From the NCBI GenBank assembly GCA_000611775.1, contig KK106981.1:2103507-2167506 (forward strand): DNA of 64,000 bases, written 5' to 3'. The translations under genes were made by a program, and so were the position numbers. Below are positions 1 through 15,091 of this stretch, piece by piece (position 1 is the stretch's first letter; every line of letters starts with the position of its first letter). The notes beneath the pieces are model-generated. The model worked only from the letters and a program-made list of their open reading frames with translations. It was not told the DNA's origin and did not search any database. This stretch comes from Umbilicaria muhlenbergii (Eukaryota; Ascomycota; Lecanoromycetes; Umbilicariales; Umbilicariaceae).

Positions 1-3000
1 TTAAATTTTAAGTTGTAAAAAGGTGTTCTTTTATTGTTTTAAACTATCTGATTTTATCACTCAAGGAGCAGGTGAGCAGGCTAAGCTTATTATAAATATG
101 TATGAATTAAATTTAACTTCATAATATTTTCATTAGTTTTTTGAAATTTCTGTTGTCCTCAACAGTGACATTTACATAGCAAACAAAGGTACTAAAGTCA
201 TAAATTCTCACTTAAACAGAGGCAGCTCACTCATTACTTTACTTAAAATTTTAATCCTCAGTTCTGCTTATGCTTCCCTCAGCTTTAAAGTTATGTTGAA
301 AATCTTTACTAAAAGTGATATCATAAGTAACTGTTTCACAGTTAGAACAATGTTGTGTCAACAGACATGAAATGAGTTTCACATCAGAGTCATCAGCTTT
401 ACAATGTGAGAAGCAAGGTGTTTAAGGACTTAAGAATGATGAAGAAAAAAAAGTCATCATGTCTGTATTAAGGTTGATGATCTTGAAGTGTTTCTTCATA
501 GCCTTGACTTGAGCTTGAGGTGATTGAGTTTGAACTTCAGTCAATCAGTGATAATAAAGTTTCTTTATGTAGATGATACTTCAGTTGTCATGATCTGATG
601 CTTCATTTAACCCTTTCTTTTGATTCTGCTGTAAGATGTTGATATAGGTCATATTGAATTGAATGCAGAAGTGAAACTACTTCATAAATGAAATCCTTCA
701 CTGTTGAAAAACTTTCATATATTTCACTTAACATGAATGCTTCACCTGATGACAGCGGCCTGAGACTGAATGATGTGAAAGTCATGATGTTGTAGTGAGG
801 AGGATTTCTTGTGTTGTTGTAATGAAGAATATTCTTTAACTGTGAGGCAAAAGTGAGCAAGTGATATAAGAGTCATCTGATATTACATTAAAGTTAAATT
901 ATTATAACCTGTAGGTTACTTCTGTAAAGGTTTGTCTTTGAATTTATCAGTGATAATCTTCTTCATCAGATCATGTTCTTTCTCATACTCTTTTATAAGA
1001 TTTTTTAAGTTTTGTAGTATGTCTTCCTCATATCATTAATCATGAACAGATGAGTAATCTTTTCATTTTATTAAGTACTTTATTATACTTTTTTCTTTTC
1101 TGATCTTTTAGTTTCATCTACTTATCAGTTTTTTTACCTCATAATCATGTCATTCTGAATTGAACTTTTTTACTGATGATGAGTTGTTTAATTAATCTGT
1201 ACATTTATAAAAGTTCTCCTCTTTAAGTACTGACTTCAACTGAGCTATGAACATCACTGAGTGTATTTTTCAGTTCACTGATATGTTTAAATGATAAGTG
1301 AGGAGGCTTATCTTCTTAATTATCTTAAACAGATCAGCCTGTTGATTGAAGAGCTTTCAATTCATTATAAATGAAAGCATATAACTTTTATGAAGCTTTA
1401 TGAAGACCGCATCTTCAACCTTCATTAATAATGAATGATGATGCTTATTGTATTGTATTTTCACTTAAAGGTTGATAAAATTTACTGCATCTTCAGCTTT
1501 CTTTCTTATAATCAACCTGTCTTTGATAAAATTTAAGTTCACTGATTCACTCTCTTCTCTTAGCATAAAGAGAGTGTCTCTCAGTTTGAACTCATATACT
1601 ACTTCATCTGAGGATAGCTCAGTTGAGGTGTTGACTTGCTTATTAAGCTCTGATCTCAACCTTGAAAGGTATTTCACTCAATTTGACTTAAGATTTTCAG
1701 TGAGGAAGTATGAGAGGATTATTTTTATCATTTAATTAATTCTTTCTGATTGTTCATCAGTCTGTGAATAATATGCTGTCAAGGTCAACATCTTTATCTT
1801 CAGTCTCATTGTTAATTCTTTTCAGAACTCTGACATAAACTTAAAGTTTTAGTTTGATATGATGATGTCTGAGACTCCTCAGTTTGTAAAACTTTTTAGC
1901 AGGACTCTCACTCAGTCTTTTATTATATATATACTTTTCTCTGAGAGTAAGATCACCTTCTTGAAGAACTTGTCTGTGATTAACAGCACAACATCAAACC
2001 CCTTTTTTATTATCAGCAAGGTTAAAATAAAGTTTATTGTAATAATTCTGAAGAAGATGTTTTTTATAATGATTGACATCATTGATTTGTATTCAGCATA
2101 CCTCTTGATTTGATTGAGTTGACATTAATAACAATGATTAATGTATCTCTTGAGCCGCCTAGATAACTTTCTTAAATAGAAGTTACTCATCACTGCATCA
2201 TACACTTGATGAAATTCACAGTGATGATTATCATCATGTTTTAACTCAAAGATCTTCTTCTTCAGTGTTTTTAAAATGCACAACTGTCTTCTCTCATCAA
2301 GTTCCTGATAGTAGATTAACTCGTCAACTCAATGAAATTAAATGTTTTTTGAAGACTCTGACTCTGCTGTTTTTTTTTGATCCTCAGTGTGCTTCTTCAA
2401 TGCACTCAGTATCTTGTTTTATTGCTTATCTTCTTCATACATTTTCTTCAGCTTAGCCTGATAGTTCTGTGACAGTTTCATCAAGCTTACTTGAAAAGTG
2501 AACACTTCATTAAGAGTGTCTTCATCTGATGATGTTTTAATCTGCTCATCAGCAGTCTTGCTCAGAAGTTTAAATAATGCATTTAATATGATGTGCTGCT
2601 TTCCTGATCAGAACCTGATGTTCAAATTGAAGATTAACACATATTGAGATGCTTGAATTAACTGTAGGTTGACTTTGTCTGTAGATGAGAAAAACAAGAT
2701 TGTTTATTTAATTATTAAAGTGATCACAGAGTGATTTGTATAAATTATGACAAACTTAATGCAGCTCTTCATCATGTGCCTTGTTTTTTAAAGTGTTTAT
2801 ATTAAAGCTGTTACTTTCAACTCTGTAAGTCAATAGCTCCTCTCAGTGTTGTTTAATAACTTGAATAGAAACATCACTGACTTGATGCTCTTTCTAGGGA
2901 AATCATTTCCCGGCAGGTCTCCTTTGACGTGATATATCATTATTTTAAAGCCTCATTGCTTAAAGCTGTTTAAATTAATGTATAATTACCTTAGCTGGTT

Positions 3001-4275
3001 GAAGAAGATGAGAAATGATGATTTCTTAAAGCATTTTTGAAGAAGCTTAAAGGATTCCCTCTCTGTGACTGTTGAGGTAATGATTATCTTCTTCATGTAA
3101 GCTCTTCAGCTGTGATCATCTTTCATTAAACAAAGTTGAAGGAGTTCTGTCTTTTGATGTTATAAAAACTCTACTATCTGAGCATAATAAGTTATATATT
3201 GTTGAAGTCATTCAGTCAGGCTCAGGTAGATCTTCAGTGCATTGAAAGTATCAAAAAACTTTAAGTTTTTTAAAGTCATTATCTTTTTCTTTGTCATGAA
3301 ATAACTGAATTCATTCACCTGTTGTTTTAACAAGGTCACACTGAGATATTTTATAAAGAACTTTATTTCTTTTAAGCTTATTCTCATGTCTTGAAAAAGT
3401 TTTAATATTATTTAAAGGTGTGCCGCGTGTTCTGCTAAGTGTTGAGAATAAATTATTATATCATCTATATACTCTTTTGACAAGATTTTAAATAAATGAA
3501 GCAAGTTGTTCATCTTCTGCTGTATGTAAGAAGGTGAGTTCTTGAACTTTATAATTATCACATTAAATCTCTCAAAGTCTCAGTGAGAGATCATTATCAG
3601 CTTATGTCAGTCTTCCTCTTTCACTGATCATTGATGAAAGAAACTGATGCAGTTCATAGTGCTTATGAACTTTAAATCATGTACAGCTGATATGATTTCA
3701 CTTTATAAAAGTATTAAGTAAGTATCTGTAGTTGTTATCTTATTCAAGCTGCAAATATTAATGATCACTTTTTCTTTCTTAGTAAGCTTTTTTTCTGAGC
3801 TGAAAAACACTGTTTTTCATACTACAAAGACTGAGAAGCTGAAAGGGGTAGATTCATTAAATCAGGATATTTTTTCTTACTTATGCATTTTATTGAACTC
3901 CTCATTTATGACTGCTCATTTATTCAGACCTGTTGAGTAAACTCAGTGAGAAAGCTTAACAGTAGTAGATGTATTTCAATTAATAATGAGAAGTATAAAC
4001 AAGTATTCCTCTGATGAAATATTGACTGTGTCTTCAGTGTCAGCTCAGATTCTAGAAAATGCATTTATAACTTCTGACAGTATCATTACTGTTTCTGCAT
4101 TCCTGTATACTGTGACTTCATTAAGAAGCTTGGTTTTTAATTTGTTTAAATTAACTTCAACTGATGTATACCTTGCTGTCAAAGAGTGAGCTTTCACATC
4201 AACTGAATAACACTTTTCTTCCTCATACTCAATGATGATTCTCATATGAGTGTGTCAGAGTAGTATTCTCTCTTT
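1..4275 (-). mobile_element. Ty3/Gypsy retrotransposon relic, truncated at both ends
   Basis: The minus strand reads as Gypsy pol. A reverse-transcriptase active-site motif of the YIDDI type lies near 3450-3470, with the conserved RT N-terminal approach just upstream in the reading direction. Near 4045-4245 is a stretch typical of the region before RT in one fungal Gypsy clade (a VYRN-like motif). Integrase-like fragments follow toward 600-1700. The left part runs off the window. The right part is cut by the 5' LTR of copy A at 4276, so no LTR of this element is visible. The whole stretch is AT-rich and depleted of GG, CC and CG. It is a fossil with many breaks; its family position comes from motifs only. 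Confidence 0.7.
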
Positions 4276-4560
4276 TGTCAGAGTTATCATATATATAGTA
4301 TAACAGTACAACACTATGATACAACATTATAATATGACACTATGATACGACACTATAGCTTAAATATGATGACTCAGCGCTTAGCACCTTGACATCAAGT
4401 GAAAACTCTTTACAAGAAGATGCAGAAACCTGCTTCCTTAATAATTAATTTTATCACTGAATAAAAGATGTATAATCACTGCATTAATCTCATCATGACT
4501 ATTGTCTACAACACCCTGTTCAATATTTATATGACAACATCATATACTTAATCTCTTACA
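4276..4560 (+). repeat. 5' LTR of Gypsy copy A
   Basis: It aligns with both LTRs of copy B (28185-28462 and 36276-36553) and shares the TG start, the CA end and the run of short TACAAC/TATGAC-like units near its start. Its AT content is higher than in the B LTRs. Confidence 0.85.
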
Positions 4561-7500
4561 TACTGATTACTCAGTACCTTCAGGTGAATGATCACATCAA
4601 AAGCAAATAAGACATGATGACATCAACACTTCAATCTCATCAAGTCAGTGAAACAGTCAATTAAGTTGAATCAAGGCTTTTAATTAATAAGTTTATATTA
4701 TTAATCATTGACACTCCTGCTTCTGACATCATCAATGACAATGATGAACATATTGATGCAGGTAACCTTGATGACTTCATTAATAATCTTGAAGCAGTCA
4801 CTGCTTATAATCAGGAAGTCATTGAGCATCAGTGATTATAATTATGACACATATGACAAGAAATTGAGTTTAAGGATAATAAAAGAGAGCTTCAGAAGCT
4901 TAATTAACACCTGTAAAAAAATTCTTCAATTATGATAAACTCAGGAAATGACGCAGGTTTATCACATGAATTATAATGTTAAGTTATGACAGACATCACA
5001 CCTCCCCCTTTTTAACACTTTATAAAGTCATGAGAGCCTCATCTCTATGCAGGAGGTGTTAAAGTCATGAGATGAAAACTTTAAGAATATCTGAATGAAA
5101 TCAATCAGAATCAGAAGCTGATGTCAGAGTAATTTTCTACTGAATGAGATTTCATCATCTGAGCAGGCACTTACCTTGAGAAAACAGTCATGAGTGACTG
5201 ATGAAAGTAAAAAGAGCAGCATGATCACACTTAAGTCATTTATAACAACTTTTTAAAGGTTTTAAAGAAGAACCTATCCTCTGATGAAGATATAAATGAA
5301 TGAAATATCATCATCTTCAATGCAGTTGAACTCTGCAGTCATGATATAATCATCTCTTGATATGATAAATTATTAAAACTCTACTGCTTCCTTTCAGCTT
5401 CACACAAGGAAATCAGTGAAACACTCATTTAAAATCACTGATGATCAAGGCTTCCTCATCATGTCTTGACTGAACTACAATGTTGAGATTCAATGCAGGT
5501 TGCAAGACAGTCAGTGCAAGAAATTTCAGCACATCTTGATGTCATCATCAATCATGAACTATTTCAAAGCCGTTCAAACATCAAAAAGGATCATTAAAAC
5601 AAAACTGACAATAACAATAAAAGTATGACACAGATGTCATACTATGACAGAAAAGAATTCCTCACTGAATAATAAACAATCTGCACTCAATTCACTCAAT
5701 TCAGTCATGAAAGAGGAAAAAACTCATGAGGTTTTTACTGTGAAAGTGACTGCAATCAGAGCCAGAATCTCAATCATATATTAATCACTGAAGAAGCAAC
5801 TACAATGATGACATGAATATTCACAACCCCCTCATGCTGACAAGGAGACTTCATCTCAAGGAATAAAATGAATGCATGAAGGTCAGCAGGTCTCTACATT
5901 AAATATGAAGTCATCAATCATTAAATAAATGATTATATGACTGAATGATCTACAGCTGTCTTCATCACAGTTAATGTGAATAAATGACTCACAGATCATC
6001 TTCAGTTTGCCTTATTATTAATTATTAATGATATCTCACGTCTGATATCAAGGCAACTAGAGGTGGAACTGCATATAATAACAATGAGTGATATGACAGA
6101 AAAATCCTCATGATATTCATATATTATCAACAACAGCAGTCAGGGCAATATGATCACACAAGATGTTGTTAATAAGCTGTCTCTGCTGATGAAATCTTAT
6201 GAAGCTCAAGACAATACATGAGGCAATGTGATTGAGCTATCAGAGTCTGTCATACTGATGATTACAGTGTATAACACTGATGATTAACTTTACCACTATA
6301 ACAATCACTTCTTTATTACATGAGACAACACATTAGCTTTATTTGTCCTCAGGTTATCATTTCTAATTCATGCAAACTCAAATCACTACTATGATATGAG
6401 TAAATTTCTATGAAGGAAGTTAAAACATACTACTGCATACTGTATATTCATCATCAGTGAAAAAAACGTGTTGAAAAATGTTTTATGTATAAACAACCTC
6501 ATCATTACTGATCACTTTATAGGGCTGATGAACCTAGTGACTGATATGAAAAAATATACCCTTCAGATAAACTCATTACAGTATGACAGAAGTAGCAATA
6601 TGTACAATACATTATCATCTGAATATCATGAGTATGTGAACATATTTCAAGTGACTGAGAAGCAGTCTCTGCTTAAGAGAGGTTCACATGATCATGTCAT
6701 TGACTTGAAACTGAGACAACAACCTTCATTCAGAAAATTATACTCAATGTTCTCAGCTGAACTTGATGTACTAAAGGTATATTTAGATGATGTTATGAAG
6801 GCAGACATAATTTGTAAATTAATATCACCTGCAGCTTCATCTGTCATGTTCATGCTTAAATCAGACAGAAGCCTGTGACTGATCATTAATTATAAATGAT
6901 TGAATGACATTATCATTAAGAATCATTATCCTCTATCACTCATAGCAGATATGTTGAATCATCTTTAAGAAGTTAAGAAGTTCATTAAGCTGAACTGCAA
7001 GAATGCATATAATTGAATATGAATCAAGGGTGAAGATGAGTGAAAAACAGCATTTCAAACATGATTCAACCTGTTTAAATATCTTATCATGTTTTTCAGT
7101 CTCACAAATGCTCCTGCTACATTTCAGGCTTTCATTGATAAGGTTTTTAATGAGTTTCTTGATATAATCTGCATGATTTATCTAGATAATATCCTGATCT
7201 TCAGCAAAGATGAATTCAAACATGAGAAGCATGTATGACAAGTATTAACTGTGTTATAATGCCATGATCTTCATCTTAAGATCAGTAAATGCTTTTTTAA
7301 TGCAATAAAAGTGAACTTCCTGAGGTTTAAGATTAATACTGAAGGTATACATATGAGTTCAGAAAGAATTCACGCTGTTGAAGAATGACTACTCTCAGAG
7401 AACATTCATGAATTGCAGATTTTTTTAAGCTTCATTAACTTCTTCTGAAGATTTATAAGAGATTATTCATGAATTACAGCATCACTGTTAAACCTTCTGA

Positions 7501-8344
7501 AAATAAGAAGGAATAAAAAAAAGATTAAAATTATATTAAATTTCTTTTCTTCTTGATGAACTGCTCCTCATCAAGATATAAAAGGAAAGCAGAGCAGCTT
7601 AATCTCATTGTAAAGATTTAACACAAGTTATTCAGCATGCAGTTCACAAATTAAAGAAGAGTTACAACAAGAAAACATCATATTTGCCTTTTTTTCACTT
7701 TCAAGAGTCATATTAAAAGTATTTAATGCTTTGAAGGAGACCTTCATGAGTGCTTCATTACTACACTACTTCAATGAAAATAAACTCATGAGGGTTGAAA
7801 TGAACGCCTCTGAATTCACAATTGAGGAAATATTGATGCAACACTTTGAGGTTGACAGTCAATTGCATTAATTATTAATCACATACTACAGCAAGAAGCT
7901 GTTAAATACTGAGACTTAATATGATATAAATGAACAAGAGCTCCTTGTCATTATAAAAGTCATGCATCATTGATGTCACTACTGTCAGGGTGTGAGACAT
8001 CAAATTGTCATACTGAGTGATCATGCAAACCTCATTTGGTTCATGACTACTTTAAACCTCACATGAAGGCAGCTTAAATGAGCTGAAAAGCTTGCTGAAT
8101 ATGACTTCAAAGTCATATATCAAGAAGGCAAGAAGAACCCTGCTGATGATTTATTAAAACAGCTTGATTATGAACTGCTGAAGACTTTCAGTATCTTAAC
8201 TGCTGCTGAAATAATGTGACAGTCCTTTCATTTAGGAAGCAAGGATTATAAGTCAGTGCAGAAGAAATTATACATGCTTACTGCAATGACACTGCAGTCA
8301 AGACGCTCAGTATGACAGAAGTTATGACAAGAGAATATTATATC

Positions 8345-8840
8345 TGTCACAATGAATATTATCAGTATGATGAACACTGAAGATGATGATCTCATTAAAA
8401 CATCAGTGATGTGAAATTTACCTGCTCAAGAAGAAGCAAGCTGTAATGAAAATGATGAAAGTGTCATGTCAGATGAAGTCAGTGATATCATTAAAACATC
8501 AACAGTGCATCACTTACTCAGAATGATGATCTCATTAAAACATCAGTGATGTGAACTTTATCTGCTTAAGAAGAAGCAAGCTGTAATGAACTGCAGTCAA
8601 GATGCTCAGTATGACAGGAGTTATAACAAAAGAATGTTATATCTGTCACAATAAATAATATCAGTATGATGAATATTGAAGTTGATGACATGATTAAAAC
8701 ATCAGCAGTTCATGACCTACATGCTTGAGAAGCAAGTCATGATGAATATATCAATATGATGAATATTGAAGTTGATGATATGACTGAAACATCAGCAGTC
8801 TGTGACTTATATGCTCAAGAAGCAAGCTGTGACTGAATAA
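8345..8840 (+). repeat. Degenerate repeat block between RNase H and integrase (copy A)
   Basis: The block holds repeated segments that correspond to the 30-residue repeat array of copy B at 32245-32523. Copy A has a longer, differently arranged block, in which parts of the unit and its upstream flank appear more than once. Array length therefore varies between copies of one family. Confidence 0.65.
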
Positions 8841-10552
8841 AAGAACTTAAGTATGCAGAATCTGAGCAGCACTTAATTAAAAATAATGCAGCAAGCACTG
8901 TAATTATGAATGATGATGTAAGTCATGTTTTTATTAATTTTTAAATTAAGGATAATGCTTCTTCTGTTAACACTGTTGAAGCGCTTCAGCTCATGTCTAC
9001 TCACTCACCTCTAAGTGAGGAGATAACAACTTATACAAGAATATTTATCAAACAACTTAAACATATGATTCATACTGAACAGTTGAAAGATGATTTGATA
9101 TGATGAGTATGACAGAGATTAACTACCTCTCTCAAGAATAAAAACAACTTGATCAGGTCAGAAATGACAAATATGATAATAATACTCTCTGATGTAATGA
9201 AATGTTGAGAGGAAATTGAGGATGTTGTATATTATGATGATAAAGTTTACATTTCACAGAACCCTGCCCTCTGCAATGCAGTGATCAGTTGATTTCATGA
9301 TGATGTCTTTGCAGGTCATTTCAGGAAGTCAAGAATTATAAAGTTAATGTGATGATTTTATGATTGACCTGATACTGTCAGAGACATATGATGTTACTGT
9401 CATGACTGTGTTGAATGTCAAAAGATGAAGTCAGCTCATCACAAATCATACAAGTTATTAAACTCATTATCAGTCTCAGAAGTGTCATGACATACAGTGA
9501 CAATGAACTTCATTACAAACTTATCACTGAGCAGCACATATGAAAGTACAACATGAGATTTAATCCTCATCATAGTTGATAAGTTGACTAAAATAACTCA
9601 TTATATTTTTATACAGAAGACAATATCAGTTGCTGCCTTCATTAAAGTGTTTATTCAGGACATTATTAAGCATCATGATGTGTCAAAAGTCTTAATCACA
9701 GATAGAGATAAACTTTTTACATTAAAGCAATGAATCAGCTTCTGCTTTCACATGTGATGTCATTATAACATGTTGACGGCTTTTCACCTGCAAACTGATG
9801 ATTAAATGAAGAGGCAGAATCAGTCCCTGAAGGTGTATTTATGCATATTCATTAATGAGCAGCAAAAGAACTGAGTGAAGCTCTTACTCTGCATGAAGTT
9901 CTCATACAACAACTTCATACATGCTGCTACAGGAAAGAGCCTCTTTCAGTTTAACTTAAAGTGAGATCCTCAGATGAACCTAAGTAAACTGCTTATACAG
10001 CACTCACATGAACAAATAAGATCTTATGCAGATGCACAGCAGCTTCAAGATTAAATTACAACAACTCAGAAGTGATTATGACAGATTAATGAAATGTATG
10101 TAAATTATTATAATCAGCACTGAATGAAGATAACATTCAAAGAAGGTGATTTAGTACTGATTAATGAAAAAAATGTGTCAATGAACAAGCAGATGAAGAA
10201 ACTGCATTGAAAAAAACTCAACTCATTCAAAATATAACATGTAATAAGTTAATCATCATATGAACTTGACCTCTCAGAGGATCAAAATATTTATAACATG
10301 TTCAATGTCACTTTATTGAAGTCATTTCAAGACACATGCTATGTGTCCTCTGCATTGACAGGAAAAAACCTACTACTTAACTGAGATGATGAGTGAGAAG
10401 TTAAGGCAATTGTGAATAATCATGTTCATGACAGCAGGCTTCAATATCTTATTAAATGAAAGTTGACAGATCAGATGTGAGATGACATATGAAAATCAAC
10501 ACACTTCATTCACAATGTAAAGACAAAAATGTGAAAATTTCATGCTGACAAC

Positions 10553-10759
10553 TGTTATGATTAATTATTTCACTTCATAAGCAGGCCTAGAACTGTTGCA
10601 AGAGGTGAATTATTTGAACTTAAAAAAGTACAAAGAAGAAAGCAGTCTTGTGAGTGCAGTCATAACATAAATGTCAAAGTGTCAAGATACACTAGTCTCA
10701 ATTTAATTTAACATCAGGTAGTTCTATATTCATCAGTATTAATTGATCATGTTGTAACA
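10553..10759 (-). repeat. 3' LTR of the 10.5-15.3 kb Gypsy
   Basis: It pairs with 15092-15292. The shared core includes a TAAGCAGGCCTA stretch and the ATTTGAACTTAAAAAAGTAC region. In the minus-strand sense this is the downstream LTR. Confidence 0.8.
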
Positions 10760-13700
10760 TCATTCTTCTTCAGACAGGAGGACTGTTTTCAGTTTTCATC
10801 TTAAATTTTTCATTTTGACTGCCTCTTGAATTCTTTATTGACTGTCATGTTGTTTTCATTTATCAGGTTCAGCTCTTCACCTGATTTGTAAATATTTAAT
10901 CAAACTTGTAGTCTCCTCAGTGGCTTCACTCTGTTCAGATAAGCATCATGATAATTCTTTATCTTTTAAGGTGATCTTATAAAGTTAACAGCATCATATC
11001 ATTCTGAGTTTAAATCATATCCCTCTCAAGTCACTTGATATTGCAAGATGTTGTTATGAATTCAGCTTGTTAAAATTTTTTTCACTGTGTACTCAGGCTG
11101 ATCATTAACTTCAGTCAGCAGCTTCAGGTCCTGAATTTGATTCAGCATTAAATCATTCATCACTTTCCTTAAATGATCAGCATGAAAAATGTTGTTCATC
11201 TTCATGTGTTCAGGTAGCTTCAGAACATAGAAGTGACTTTTCATGCTGAGAATTTAATAAAAGCTTGTCACTTGATGATTCAACTTTAAGTTAAATCTTT
11301 CAGTGATTCAACTCTTTCAAGTAACATAAACTCAGTCTTTGATGAAGAAGTTTAATTTTCTTCAGTGCTTATTTGCTTGATCTGTCATCTTATTTTAAGT
11401 CTGTTTCAGGTTTTTTTTTGCTCATTTAACTGCATCATGAGTTTTAATAATGAAGGTCTGAGCTTCTTCTCTTATCAATTGCTCCCTTACAGTGTTCAAG
11501 GATTGTGTTCACTCTTTTTAATGAAAGTGTAGATGAGGGGTCTGTCTCAACTTCAACTCATAAGATGATATGCCTGTGAACTCATGAGTGAGAACCACTT
11601 GAGTGAAATTCATTATCAGTAAAAGGTCTGATCAGTTGTTCTGAAAGTGATTTATGAAGGAGCAGAGCTGTTGATTAATGTATTAATTTAATATCTCAGT
11701 GCTTTCATTTATCTGTGAGTGATATGCTGTTGAAAGCTTTTGCTTTATCCTCACAAGCTTGCAGAGTTCATTCATGAATGCTGAGATGAATTAAGACTCT
11801 CAGTCTGATGTTGCTGTCTCAGGTGTTTCATAAATTCTTCAGATGTACTTATAATACAATTATGCAGCTTAAGCTGTCATAACTGTCTTCTGACATGACA
11901 GTGAGAAGGCCCTTTTTCTAAAGTGATTAATAATAATAAATATGTTATCAAAGCCTTTCTTGTCCTGTGAGAAGAATTTAAAGTTGAATGAAACATGCTG
12001 TCAGCACTTATCTTCAATTAATAACAGATGAAGTAAGCCTGAGGTTTTGTCTCAGAGTACATGCATTCAACAGCATGTTCAGCAGTTTGAAATAAAAACT
12101 GAACAGTCATTTGACAGACTTGATCAGTAATATTAAACTGATAATAACTTTGTTGTCTTGATCTTGCCTGAGTATGCTGTCACTGATGTTGAGTGAGCTT
12201 CATTAATCAAGTGAGTCTGCAAAGCATTCATGTTCAGCATCATGAGCTTTTTAAATCATGTAAGAAGATCATTTTAAAACTTTCAGTCTCATTTTTCTTT
12301 CCTTGCTATCTGATGATACTGATTCAGTAATTCATGAGAGTGATTGACCTGCAGAATCTGATTCATCAGCTGATAAGAATTTTTCATCTGTTTAATTTTA
12401 TTTAAAGAATCACTTTCAACATCTGCTGAATCCTCACCTATTGCAGTTATTATGCAATTAAGATTCAGAAATAATTATGTTCATGCAGTGATGTTCTTTT
12501 CTTTTTGAGTGATCAACTCATCATGTTTTCTTATCAGAGCATCAACAATGATGTTGACTGTTTCTGAGTGATAAGTAATCTTGAAGTTGTAGTCTGTCAC
12601 AATATCAGCTTATTTAGCTTGCCATGAATTAAGCAATCACTTAATGATAAAGTACTTTAAAGCATGATGATCTGTAATTGTGACAAAAGGGGCTGCTTGT
12701 AAGCTTAATAACATGTCATGTCATTCTTGAAGAGTTTTAACAACTGCTAGCATCTCTCTGTCATGAATCTCATATTGCATTTCCTCAGGTGACATTGTCT
12801 TTGAGAAGTAAATTGCAGATTTTCACTTGTCATCTTTTTGTTGCTGAATGAGCACTTCTGTAACAACTCTGCTGTTGACGTCTGTCTTCATTCAAGTTTT
12901 CAAATAGGGTGAATAATGAGCTTGAACAGTGTTTAACAGCACAAGCTCTTTTGCCTTCTTAAAACCTTGAATTTTCAACTCTTTTAAGAGGTGTCAGGCT
13001 CCTTTTGCAGTCAGCTTTATCAATGAGTGTACAACTCAACCTCATTTTTTCAATGAGCAACAATAGAAGTTGTAGAATCTCAGGAAGAACTGAATTTCCT
13101 TAATTAATTTCAATAACAGTTAATTCTTGATGACAGAAACTTTGTCTGAGTTTATTATAATATCTTCAGTGCTGATGATGAAGCTCAGAAACTTGATAAA
13201 TTAAATATTAAACTCACTCTTCTTTATGTCTGCTTATAAGCTTGCTTTCTTAAGGTGTTAAAGCATCTTTTTGACTTGAGCATCATGTTTCAATGAATCC
13301 TCTGAGTAGATTAAAATATCATTCACATAAGCTATGCAGAAATCATTCAGGTAATTGAATAAAATGTTGTTGATATATCTCTGAAAGAAGGCAGGTCTGT
13401 TGCAAAGGCTGAAAGATAAAATCTTATATTTGTAGAATTTGTACCTCATCTGAAAGATGATTAAATTCTTAATAAATTTCTTCATCTGTATTCAGTAGAA
13501 CACCTGCTTAACATTCAGCTTAATAAAAACCTTTGTTTTAATCAATCATGTTAAGGTCTCTTTAATTAAAGACAAGAGGTACTTATCCTTCTTAATGATT
13601 GCATTGAGCTTTCAGTAATCAACATAAAAACATCACCCCTCTTCAGGTTTCTTTGCAAAGAGAACTGATGACACATAAGAAGTGTCATTAAAGATTATGA

Positions 13701-15091
13701 AATTCTTCTTCAGATGATCCTTCAAGTAAGCTTTAATCAAATTTAACTGTTTCAGTGACATACTGTACAAGAGACTTGAGGTCAGATTGTTCTCATCTTT
13801 CAAGATGATATCATGATTCACTTTTTCTTTATGTAGAGGCAGCTGATTTGATGCTGCCTTGCTGAATACCTTCATGAACTTTTAATACTGATGAGGTAAT
13901 TTTTTCTTTATTCTTTGATTCAGCTTCACTTCATTCTGCAGCAGCAGACAGAGGTTTCTTCAGTTCTTTATTAAGTGATTGACCTCATGAATGTTAATGA
14001 CATTAATAATCACCTCTTTTCTTTTGATGTTGCGTAGGAAGTTTTCTGCTTTCAGAAGTGTAATATTCACTTCTTGATAAAAAGAAGGTTCATGATCCTT
14101 TGATTTCTTCATGTTTAATGAACTTTAATCTTCATTCATTGAACTGTCCTGAGGTTTGTATTCAGAAAAAGGTAGACGTCATCATTGCAGGCAAGGCTGA
14201 TGATATGAGATATTATACAAAAGACAGAATTAACATTGATAAAGAATGTATAAGTTTTCCTGCATGTTTATCAGGTTAATGAACACAATTTCTTAATAAT
14301 CACTTACAGTCTCTTGCACTTCTTGCAAGACTTAATTTGAGTGAGCTTCAGCTGTAAGGTGAGTGCCACTTCCTCAGTGTTCTTATTACACTGAATAAAC
14401 AAATTCAAGTCACAATAGATGATTTTAAGAAGAGTTTCAGATCAAAATTTAATGTATGCTGCAATCAGTAAAATCATTGTCAGCTGAATTTGTTGCTGTT
14501 TATAAGAGAAGGTGTTGATGTCTGTCACTTAATGACAATGCAGCAGCTTTACAAAATTTATTACATTCAAAAGAGACTTATCAGTTTCACTGTTGTTCAG
14601 CCTGTGCTCTTCAGTCAATGAACTGTTGATGAACTGTTTCAATGTTACTCATGTGTATATGAGCATCAACATGTGCATCTTCACTTACATTGTAAATTTT
14701 CTTCAAGGTCAACAGACTGACCTGTTGACCCTTTCATTTAATGTAAAGCTGACTCAATTGATGTCAGTAGGTCTTGACTGAACTGATTTTCTTGACAGAG
14801 TAGTTGTTACACATTCAATAAAAAAAGTTCTTGATTTGACCCTTCATCAACCTTTTGAGTGTATAATAGAGATCAATATTGACAGTGTCACAATACTTAA
14901 AGATTGAGAATTAACAATGTGAGCACAATGACTGTAAAAATCATGCTAAAGGTGGCTCACTCTCTTCATAAACCTTTGAGACAATCAATGTGTGAGTTAA
15001 TGACATTGGTGTAGAGAGTCATTAATTGATGACTTTTATTGATCTTTTCATATTGTGTGTTATAATATTCTTGAGCTGACAGCTGGCTTCT

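Larger units (their letters stand above)
4276..10552 (+). mobile_element. Chromodomain Ty3/Gypsy retrotransposon, copy A, right end missing
   Basis: This is the same family as copy B (28185-36553), recognised by collinear sequence across gag, pol and the chromodomain-like tail. The 5' LTR is 4276-4560, starting TGTCAG and ending CTTACA. The RT N-terminal part is at 6468-6878, the RT active-site region near 7170-7200, RNase H near 7790-8060, integrase about 9220-10200 and a chromodomain-like segment about 10390-10540. A repeat block at 8345-8840 lies between RNase H and integrase. Similarity to copy B stops at 10552, where another Gypsy begins. The remaining 3' part and the 3' LTR are not found on the far side of that insertion. 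It is more eroded than copy B and a fossil with many breaks. Confidence 0.85.

Noticed and set aside
603-2456. Several 60-90 codon frames on both strands as separate genes.
   Set aside because: They are fragments or shadows within the decayed minus-strand Gypsy; composition alone keeps them open.
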